Below are positions 6,956-12,200 of a stretch of DNA of 15,021 nt, piece after piece. How positions within the stretch are numbered: the first letter of the stretch is position 1; every line of letters starts with the position of its first letter. A program made the translations under genes and the position numbers. Under the pieces are notes generated by a model. That model was not told the origin of the DNA. It was given only the letters and a program-made list of their open reading frames with translations, and did not search any database. The DNA is from Spirochaetota bacterium (GTDB taxonomy: Bacteria > Spirochaetota > Leptospiria > Turneriellales > Turneriellaceae). Location: NCBI GenBank assembly GCA_029561505.1, contig JAKQXK010000248.1, positions 1 through 15,021 on the forward strand. Direction: 5' to 3'.

Positions 6956-8509
6956 TCAGACCTCGATCACAAGCAGCGTCAGGTCATCTTCTGCCGGCGT
7001 GTTGCCGCAAAAAACCGCGAGGTCTTCAAGCAGCTGGTCACGCGCACCAGATGCATTTGCAGCGGCGAGTCGCCTGACCGTCTCAGTTATACGTTGCGTG
7101 CCATAGAGTTCACCGCCAGCGTTGCGCGCTTCTGTTATGCCATCGGTAAAAATGAATAGCTTAGACCCTGGCGCGACAGGCAGCTGCGCCGATTCAAACG
7201 CAAAAGGTGGTTCGCCAAGCATGCCAATATAGAAGCCATTGGATTTCAGGGGAAGCGGTTCATCGCTGCCCGCCTGCAAAAGAATGGGTTCAGGGTGTGT
7301 CGCGTTACAATATTCGATGCGGTCGGCGTACACGCGCACATAAAAGGCGGTCAGGTATTGCCCGGTCATCTCAAGCGAAGCAGCTAGGTGCTCGTTGACG
7401 AGCTGCATCACCTTTCCCGGGTCGTTGTGAAGCTGCACGAAATTGGCAAAGGCCGATTTTGCCATCATCGTCAACAGCGCTGCGGGCACACCGTGCCCCG
7501 AAGCATCGCAGACAAGGTAGCCTGCGCTGCCATCGGCAAAACGGTAAACGTCGTAAAAGTCGCCCGACACGGCAAACAGCGGCCGAAATTCAATCGCCGT
7601 CGCATGCGGGTTTTCGCCACGCGGAAAAATACTCTTCTGAATATGCTGAGCAATCATGAGCTCGTGCTGCATCTGTTCATCGCGCGACTGAATTTCAGCA
7701 TAACTCTTGCGAATAGTCTCTTTCTGGTCGCGCAGATCGGTCGACATCTTGTTGAAGGTGCCGATCAACGTGCCGATCTCATCTTTACGCGCCTGGTATC
7801 CACCGATCTGATGGTAATTGCCCTTACCCGTAATTTTCGAGGCGGTTTCGAGATCTTTGAGCGGTCGCACGACCAGCCGATATAAGAACAAGCCGAGCGC
7901 AACCTGAATCAAAAGCAGAATGACAACAATCGATATGCCGACACGCATCAGTCTGCCGAGCTCGGCGCGCATCGATTCGAGGGTGAATACGGCGCGCACA
8001 AGCAGATCTTGGCCGCGGTCATTGACGAAAGGTATGTAAACCGTGAGGCGATAATTCAGAACATCGGGAAAGCTGTAGAATGGTTCATTGTTGAACTCGC
8101 GCAGTCGCAGCGTCTTAATGACGTTCTGCATCTCTGCAGCAGAAAGTTCGTTGCGGTCATTGGCCTTCGGCCATGAAAGATACACTTGATTTAAAGAAGA
8201 AACAACGTCATATTCGGTTAGCGTTGCGCCCGAACGGTCTTTGCCCGTCTGCAAAATCTCGGTCATGAGATTGGCCGCAGCCGGCGTGCGGTAAAATTCT
8301 GCCCGCTGCCGCAATCCGCCTGCCTTCGCCATCGTTTGCAGGTCTTGACCGAACGACAGAATTGTGCGGTGCATTCTGAGCGACGCGTTTTCTGCCAGCA
8401 GGCGCATCTGGTTCGAGCCCGTCGCAAGCCAGAAGAGAATAATATTCACCATGGTGAAGGCAAAGAAGATGAGGCTCAGGCGCGCAGTCAGGGGCAGATT
8501 GCGTAACAT
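6956..8509 (-). CDS. membrane sensor with HAMP and SpoIIE/RsbU-type PP2C serine phosphatase domain
   Basis: Transmembrane phosphatase of 517 residues. Order: membrane helix (about 10-30), extracytoplasmic sensor region (31-188), second helix (189-211), HAMP (about 211-263), a helical linker with ELMIAQHIQKSIFP (283-296), and the PP2C/SpoIIE domain. Metal and catalytic motifs are intact: SGDFYD (315-320), CDASGHG (334-340), FTDGITEA (454-461) and EDDLT (507-511). Members of this family usually dephosphorylate a STAS anti-anti-sigma factor, freeing it to bind an anti-sigma kinase; no such partner is encoded here, so the target lies elsewhere. It is the first gene of a five-gene operon. The start is ATG 8507-8509 and no clear Shine-Dalgarno precedes it. 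The sensor region was not matched to a named domain. Confidence 0.9.
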   Translation of the reverse strand: MLRNLPLTARLSLIFFAFTMVNIILFWLATGSNQMRLLAENASLRMHRTILSFGQDLQTMAKAGGLRQRAEFYRTPAAANLMTEILQTGKDRSGATLTEYDVVSSLNQVYLSWPKANDRNELSAAEMQNVIKTLRLREFNNEPFYSFPDVLNYRLTVYIPFVNDRGQDLLVRAVFTLESMRAELGRLMRVGISIVVILLLIQVALGLFLYRLVVRPLKDLETASKITGKGNYHQIGGYQARKDEIGTLIGTFNKMSTDLRDQKETIRKSYAEIQSRDEQMQHELMIAQHIQKSIFPRGENPHATAIEFRPLFAVSGDFYDVYRFADGSAGYLVCDASGHGVPAALLTMMAKSAFANFVQLHNDPGKVMQLVNEHLAASLEMTGQYLTAFYVRVYADRIEYCNATHPEPILLQAGSDEPLPLKSNGFYIGMLGEPPFAFESAQLPVAPGSKLFIFTDGITEARNAGGELYGTQRITETVRRLAAANASGARDQLLEDLAVFCGNTPAEDDLTLLVIEV

Positions 8510-8589
8510 ACAGAATCTGGAATAGTGCCTCTTTCATGGCCTTGCGGCGTAAACCACATAGTGTTTTTTTACGGGTTGACATGAGGTGA

Positions 8590-8913
8590 ATGCTACTGGC
8601 ACAAACGGGCATGAAGGGCTTTACTGTGACGGGCGACACGCCCGAGAAATTTATGCGCAAAATTGAACGCGCGTTGCACAAAGGCGAACTCGGTAAATTC
8701 GCGAAAATGAGTCTGGCGCTGCCCGAGGCGCGCATTGCCTTTGAGAAAATGGGTGTCACAGAATTCACGTACACAATTAATCTTGAGGGTGAAACCTTTA
8801 CGGCGACCAAAACGAATGAGAAGGTCGCGTTCACGCATGGTTTCTTTCGCAACGAGGTCGAGCGAGAACTCGAACGCATCATTCATCGTTTCGGTGGCCA
8901 GATACTGAAGTAG
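8590..8913 (+). CDS. small protein of unknown function
   Basis: 107 residues, no family recognised. It is soluble and basic, with no signal peptide. Predicted by eye: a short strand (FTVTG), a helix (PEKFMRKIERALHKG), a run of beta strands around EFTYTINLEGETFTAT, and a C-terminal amphipathic helix (RNEVERELERIIHRF). Codon use resembles neighbouring genes. Start is uncertain: GAGGTGA (8583-8589) directly abuts ATG 8590, which is too close for ideal spacing. ATG 8611 (MKGFTVTG…) gives a 100-residue form but then the site is 21 bases away. The two-codon ORF ATG-AGG-TGA at 8581-8589 sits immediately upstream. It diverges from the phosphatase operon across 80 bases, and is followed by a weak hairpin at 8936-8954. 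Confidence 0.65.
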   Translation: MLLAQTGMKGFTVTGDTPEKFMRKIERALHKGELGKFAKMSLALPEARIAFEKMGVTEFTYTINLEGETFTATKTNEKVAFTHGFFRNEVERELERIIHRFGGQILK

Positions 8914-8935
8914 CCGTATTGCAGGCTTCTAGCTA

Positions 8936-8954
8936 CGGGCAAATGCCCGCTTTT
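8936..8954 (+). terminator. weak candidate terminator after the 107-residue gene
   Basis: CGGGC (8936-8940) and GCCCG (8945-8949) form a five-pair GC stem around the loop AAAT, followed by C and TTTT. It sits 23 bases after the stop at 8913. The stem is short and the T run is brief, so termination would be leaky if real. Confidence 0.4.
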
Positions 8955-9008
8955 CCTGAATTTTGCCCTTTGTCAATTCGGCTGATTTAGCTACTGTCAC
9001 CCCCTGCC

Positions 9009-9034
9009 GCACAGCTACTTAAAATTTGCTGTGC
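9009..9034 (+). promoter_or_regulatory. inverted repeat around a -10-like box before the YidB-like gene
   Basis: GCACAGC (9009-9015) and GCTGTGC (9028-9034) are perfect complements separated by 12 bases. The spacer contains TAAAAT (9020-9025), five of six bases matching the -10 consensus. No good -35 hexamer lies at normal distance. The element is 32 bases before the ATG at 9066. A dyad across a -10 box is the usual layout of a repressor operator, but it could equally be a leader hairpin or chance. Confidence 0.35.
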
Positions 9035-9065
9035 TTCGGCGCACCGTGCTGTAGGTTGGCAAACT

Positions 9066-9488
9066 ATGAGTATACAAGAAGACATACAGAAATACATCGA
9101 TCAGGCGAGCTCGCAGATCAATGTAGGCAAAGAGAAACTTGAGGGATTAGTCGCCTCACTGGTATCTGACGAGCGTAAAGCACAGCTCGACGGTATCGTC
9201 GCGTCGCTGAAAGAAAAGGGTCTCAAAGACACCGTTTCTTCATGGATAGGCACCGGTGAAAACCAGCCCATCAACCCGGAAAAAATCAAAGAAGCGCTTG
9301 GCGTTCAGCGCATCGAAGAACTTGCAGAACAGGCAAAAATGAAAGCATCTGAAATACCTCAGGCGCTGTCAAACCTGCTGCCGCAAATTATCGATAAACT
9401 GACCCCAGACGGCAAAGAACCAGAAAACGGTATCGCTGCCGCAGCGGTAAAGTTTCTGAAGAATATTCAGTCACGCACAGCGGGCTAA
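9066..9488 (+). CDS. YidB/DUF937 family protein
   Basis: 140-residue soluble, mostly helical protein. The segment from about 52 to 116 carries the family pattern: GLKDTVSSWIGTGENQPINPEKIKEALG (52-79), then IEELAEQAKM, then LLPQIIDKLTPDG (104-116), the LP…vdkLTPdG box typical of YidB-like (DUF937) proteins. The N-terminal 50 residues form an amphipathic helix. Biochemical function of the family is not established to my knowledge. ATG 9066 is preceded by AGGTTGG (9053-9059), an acceptable ribosome site. It has its own upstream dyad and a good downstream terminator, so it is probably a single-gene transcript. Confidence 0.8.
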   Translation: MSIQEDIQKYIDQASSQINVGKEKLEGLVASLVSDERKAQLDGIVASLKEKGLKDTVSSWIGTGENQPINPEKIKEALGVQRIEELAEQAKMKASEIPQALSNLLPQIIDKLTPDGKEPENGIAAAAVKFLKNIQSRTAG

Positions 9489-9500
9489 CCGCAGCGCAAG

Positions 9501-9531
9501 GCGGGAAAGCTTTTGCCTTCCCGCTTTTTTT
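9501..9531 (+). terminator. intrinsic terminator of the YidB-like gene
   Basis: GCGGGAAAGC (9501-9510) pairs with GCCTTCCCGC (9515-9524) through nine of ten positions, with a TTTT loop, and is followed by seven T (9525-9531). It lies 12 bases after the stop of the YidB-like gene and only 15 bases before the next ATG. It is the clearest classical terminator in the window. Confidence 0.85.
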
Positions 9532-9546
9532 ACCCCCTGAATCAAT

Positions 9547-9858
9547 ATGAAAAAGTCATTATTCTTAACCGCTCTTTTTCTCGTTTTCGCCTCGGTCGAC
9601 GCGAAGGCTGTAAACAATGATTGTACTTACAAAGGCAAGAAGCTCTACGGTCGCATAAAAATCGTCACTTCATTTCCCGATGTCAAAGTTAAGATCGTCT
9701 CGTCTTTCCCTGACGTTAAGGTAAAGCAGGTGCAATCTTTCGCCGATCGTTGCGGGCTCTGGCATGTTGTTGACTCGTTTCCCGATCTGAAGGTGCAATT
9801 TGTCGATTCGTTTCCTGATATTACCATCAAATATGTTGATTCATTTCCAGGGCTTTAG
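9547..9858 (+). CDS. secreted 11-residue SFPD-repeat protein
   Basis: 103-residue exported protein. The signal peptide is MKKSLFLTALFLVFASVDAKA, with likely cleavage after Ala21 (AKA). The mature ~82 residues are almost entirely repeats starting SFPD at 42, 53, 64 (SFAD), 77, 88 and 99. Spacing is 11, 11, 13, 11, 11, and each is followed by alternating residues such as VKVKIV or LKVQFV. The single two-residue insertion is central and includes Cys69, which could pair with Cys26 near the mature N-terminus. Alternation of charged and hydrophobic residues with a Pro-Asp turn suggests a small beta-solenoid or stacked hairpins. Similar short SFPD-repeat proteins seem familiar from other bacteria, but I know of no function. 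No ribosome site is evident before ATG 9547. The next gene starts 33 bases downstream. Confidence 0.8.
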   Translation: MKKSLFLTALFLVFASVDAKAVNNDCTYKGKKLYGRIKIVTSFPDVKVKIVSSFPDVKVKQVQSFADRCGLWHVVDSFPDLKVQFVDSFPDITIKYVDSFPGL

Positions 9859-9880
9859 AGTGTTGAATTCTTGCCCAGCC

Positions 9881-9886
9881 GAGGTG
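9881..9886 (+). promoter_or_regulatory. ribosome binding site fixing the TTG start of the alpha/beta hydrolase
   Basis: GAGGTG at 9881-9886 is five bases before TTG 9892. This places the start seven codons inside the longest open frame (TTG 9871) and gives a clean basic-plus-hydrophobic N-terminus. Confidence 0.65.
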
Positions 9887-9891
9887 TTACA

Positions 9892-10803
9892 TTGAAGAAA
9901 AAAATCCTTATTGCTTTTCTGGCAACTCTGCTGCTGCTCATCGGGTCGCAGATTCACTTCGATGTACCAGCGGCGGACATAGAGCGCACATGGGCCTTGC
10001 CCGAGTCTAAGTTTCTCGACCTGAACGGAATGCGCGTGCATTACACTGACGAAGGCAAGGGCGAGAATGTCGTGCTCGTACACGGCACTGCAGCAAGCCT
10101 GCATACCTGGCGCGAATGGGTGAAGACGCTCAAAAAAGATTTTCGGGTCGTGACGCTCGACCTGCCGGCTTTCGGGCTCACCGGGCCGTCTCCTGACAAT
10201 GACTATACCATACCGAACTATGTGAAATTTCTTGAGCAGTTCTTTGCCGCGATGAAAATGCGCCAGCTGAACCTCGTCGGCAACTCGCTCGGCGGGCAGA
10301 TCGCCTGGCGTTACGCGGTTCAGCACCCTGACAATGTCAACAAACTCATACTGATAGACAGCGCGGGTCTGCCGCGCATCGGTGCGATTCCGTTTCCGAT
10401 TCGCCTCGCGCGCATGCCGGTTTTGGGTGGTCTGGCGAAATATTTGAGCCCGCGCTTTCTTATTCGTAAGAGTCTCAAGCAGGTCTATTTTGATGATACA
10501 AAAGTAACCGATGCGCTCGTCGATCGTTATCATGCGCTCACATTGCGTGCGGGCAACCGTAATGCATTCGTCGAGCGTTCACGGCAAATGACGCCCGACG
10601 ACGGCGCGGGCCTCGAGAAAATCAGTGTGCCGACGCTCATCATGTGGGGCCAGCACGACAGCTGGATTCCCGTCGAGCAGGCGGCGAATTTTCGCAAGAA
10701 ATTGTTTCTGGGTCAGGTCGTGATCTATGACAATGCAGGTCATGTGCCGCACGAAGAGATACCAGAGCAGAGCGTTGCTGATGCGCTGAAGTTTTTGAAG
10801 TAG
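9892..10803 (+). CDS. membrane-anchored or exported alpha/beta hydrolase
   Basis: 303 residues from TTG 9892, chosen because GAGGTG sits five bases upstream and the product then begins MKKKILIAFLATLLLLIGSQ, a signal peptide or membrane anchor. The fold signatures are the oxyanion motif VLVHGTAAS (HG at 64-65), nucleophile elbow GNSLGG with Ser132, acid MWGQHD with Asp256, and GHVPHEE with His284. The triad is complete. The family includes esterases, lipases, haloalkane dehalogenases and C-C hydrolases, so substrate cannot be named. With the N-terminal helix it probably acts on the outer face of the inner membrane or in the periplasm. It follows the SFPD-repeat gene by 33 bases with no terminator between them and may share its transcript. 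Confidence 0.85.
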   Translation: MKKKILIAFLATLLLLIGSQIHFDVPAADIERTWALPESKFLDLNGMRVHYTDEGKGENVVLVHGTAASLHTWREWVKTLKKDFRVVTLDLPAFGLTGPSPDNDYTIPNYVKFLEQFFAAMKMRQLNLVGNSLGGQIAWRYAVQHPDNVNKLILIDSAGLPRIGAIPFPIRLARMPVLGGLAKYLSPRFLIRKSLKQVYFDDTKVTDALVDRYHALTLRAGNRNAFVERSRQMTPDDGAGLEKISVPTLIMWGQHDSWIPVEQAANFRKKLFLGQVVIYDNAGHVPHEEIPEQSVADALKFLK

Positions 10804-10912
10804 CTTATCAAACCCGAATAACCGCTCAAAATTACTTGACGCCGGTCTCTTGCAATGCGGCTAGCAGTCATGCAAGTGCGCAGGTCTGTCTGCCAGCCCT
10901 TGCCTTTGCGCA

Positions 10913-11266
10913 ATGAGCCATAAGAAAAAAGAACAAAAATTCATGCCGATAGGGCTGCCAGCCCGGGTTCGCAGCCTGCTTCTGGTCGCCGCGGTGTTCT
11001 GTTTCGCCGCGCCCAATGGCTATTTTCTCTACCGCTATATGAAAGAGCCGCAGCTAATGCAATCGCTGCTCGCCAACCCGCTTGGCCTGACGTTTGTTTC
11101 TGAAACTGCCCTGCTGCTGCTATTGTTCTTGATTGCAGTGTGGTACGTGAAGCGCGAGCGCCTCAAGGTGTTCTATTACCTGCTCGCAGCTTTTGTCGGC
11201 GGCCTTGCGTTTGCGCTACCCCTTTTTCTGTGGTTCAACAGCGTCGACAAAAAGAGGGATTCATAA
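10913..11266 (+). CDS. DUF2834-like three-helix membrane protein
   Basis: 117 residues, three predicted membrane helices at about 20-40, 60-79 and 86-108. The pattern AAPNGYFLYRYM … LLANPLGLTFVSETALLLLLFLIAVWYVKRERLKVFYYLLAAFVGGLAFALPLFLWF matches in order what I recall of DUF2834: a Pro in helix 1, the aNp linker, an acidic residue in helix 2, and GLxFALPLFL at the end of helix 3. Function is unknown. Start is unsure: ATG 10913 gives a lysine-rich head and lacks a ribosome site. ATG 10943 (MPIGLPARVR) sits behind a purine-rich run. The 109 bases before it show only a 6-bp CTTGCA/TGCAAG inverted repeat (10849-10854, 10871-10876) and no convincing promoter. Confidence 0.7.
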   Translation: MSHKKKEQKFMPIGLPARVRSLLLVAAVFCFAAPNGYFLYRYMKEPQLMQSLLANPLGLTFVSETALLLLLFLIAVWYVKRERLKVFYYLLAAFVGGLAFALPLFLWFNSVDKKRDS

Positions 11267-11274
11267 GTGTCATA

Positions 11275-11297
11275 CCCTGATGGCGCAGCCATCAGGG
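11275..11297. terminator. perfect 10-bp hairpin between convergent genes, no T run
   Basis: CCCTGATGGC (11275-11284) and GCCATCAGGG (11288-11297) are perfect complements around a GCA triloop. It lies 8 bases after the DUF2834-like stop, and the NRDE gene's own stop codon (11292-11294) is inside the right arm. Neither strand has a T tract afterwards, so it is either a T-less terminator shared by both genes or an mRNA 3'-end stabiliser. Confidence 0.5.
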
Positions 11298-12137
11298 CAC
11301 TAAGCTAAAACAAACCTCGCGATCATGCGCGAATTTGCCCTGACGAAAAGTTCTCTCTTTAAATGATACATCACCGGTGCCGCTGAAAGAAATAAAGCTC
11401 GTGACGCGCGTGCCATAACCGGGTAACCGAATGAATGCCGGTGAAAGCGCCTTTTCGAGTTTGAAGTCGAGGCCCGTCAGTTGCACTTCGCCGTCGGCCG
11501 CCCGAGTCTCATCGGCCATGAGCTCCCATAGCTGTTTGGTATCGGGGTTGGGCAACAGCGAAGCAAAACCCGTTTTCGTTCGCGTAAGTTTGAACCAGGG
11601 CGTGTCGAGCAGGGCGTTCGACACGCCATAGATGCCCGGCAGAAGTTGTGCGGCGGGTTTGCCGCTACGGTTGCTGAAATAGTAGAGCTCTGTTCTGTTG
11701 CCAAAGATCAGGTTATAACCATTGTATCTGTCGGCGCTCTGGGCAAGTTCAGCGGCATAACCATGAGGTGAGATATCCCCCTCGAGAAACTGGCTTACGA
11801 GCAGACCACGAGATTTCAAGCCCGTATTTTCTTCGCGCGGCCTGGCAGCTGCCGACTTTACGCCCTCCATGGCGCTTCTAAAATTCGTGAGGGCGGCGAA
11901 GCGGCCGTTGCGGGTGACGCCGAGCCAGGTGCCATATTCTGGCAGCGCTTTGCCCGTGATGCGCGACAACAAGTGCCTAAGGCTGCCGCCATAACCCAGA
12001 TCGCGCCCGGCCAAAATTTTGCCGCCGGGCCACCAATCGAGCGGCTGCGCTTTGCGGCGATAAAATTCATCACGATTGGCGGCGACGACGAGCGGCGTTG
12101 CTGAGCCAGGCTGAAATGAGAAAACGATTAGGCACAC
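11292..12137 (-). CDS. NRDE (TANGO2/DUF833) family protein
   Basis: 281 residues from GTG 12137-12135. That start yields MCLIVFSFQPG…PLVVAANRDEFYRR, the exact N-terminal pattern of the family (Met-Cys followed by the NRDE box, here at 21-24). The longer frame from TTG 12146 would add four residues ahead of the conserved Cys and is disfavoured. Further family features are WPGGKILAGRDLGYGGS…GTWLGVTRNGRFAALTNFR, then SRGLLVSQFL, then YNGYNLIFGNRTELYYFSNR and GIYGVSNALLDTPWFKL. The conserved Cys2 and fold suggest an N-terminal nucleophile-type hydrolase, but bacterial members have no agreed reaction; human TANGO2 is linked to lipid and haem metabolism. It lies downstream of pgm on the same strand, across 63 bases of structured DNA. 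Confidence 0.85.
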   Translation of the reverse strand: MCLIVFSFQPGSATPLVVAANRDEFYRRKAQPLDWWPGGKILAGRDLGYGGSLRHLLSRITGKALPEYGTWLGVTRNGRFAALTNFRSAMEGVKSAAARPREENTGLKSRGLLVSQFLEGDISPHGYAAELAQSADRYNGYNLIFGNRTELYYFSNRSGKPAAQLLPGIYGVSNALLDTPWFKLTRTKTGFASLLPNPDTKQLWELMADETRAADGEVQLTGLDFKLEKALSPAFIRLPGYGTRVTSFISFSGTGDVSFKERTFRQGKFAHDREVCFSLVP

Positions 12138-12200
12138 GAGGTGCAAGAGAGCGCACTTGACAGGAGGTCAATCTGAGTGCGCTCCAGGCACACGAGGTGC
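12131..12200. repeat. 14-bp direct repeat pair bracketing a bulged hairpin in the pgm-NRDE gap
   Basis: GGCACACGAGGTGC occurs at 12131-12144 and again at 12187-12200, a 56-base period. One copy covers the GTG start of the NRDE gene; the other directly follows the phosphohexomutase stop. Between them GAGCGCACT (12149-12157) pairs with AGTGCGCTC (12176-12184). Inside that, TGAC (12158-12161) pairs with GTCA (12167-12170) around a five-base loop, with a five-base bulge on one side. Read on the - strand the loop is CTCCT. Each direct repeat is itself a small dyad (GCAC…GTGC). Confidence 0.75.

Noticed and set aside
8208..8882. A 224-residue - strand ORF spanning the phosphatase N-terminus and the 107-residue gene
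   Set aside because: It overlaps a well-supported gene in another frame and an opposing ORF with ordinary protein composition; its own product is compositionally odd and unrecognised.
9661..9852. Repetitive DNA in the SFPD gene considered as a CRISPR-like or satellite array
   Set aside because: The similarity is at protein level with a ~33-base period, synonymous sites differ, and there are no unique spacers; it is a coding repeat.
9841..10533. A 230-residue - strand ORF opposite the alpha/beta hydrolase
   Set aside because: It is antisense to the complete catalytic domain and carries no recognised motif.
10836..10864. TTGACG at 10836-10841 as a promoter for the DUF2834-like gene
   Set aside because: No -10-like hexamer lies 16-18 bases downstream (GGCTAG is the best), so it is not supported.
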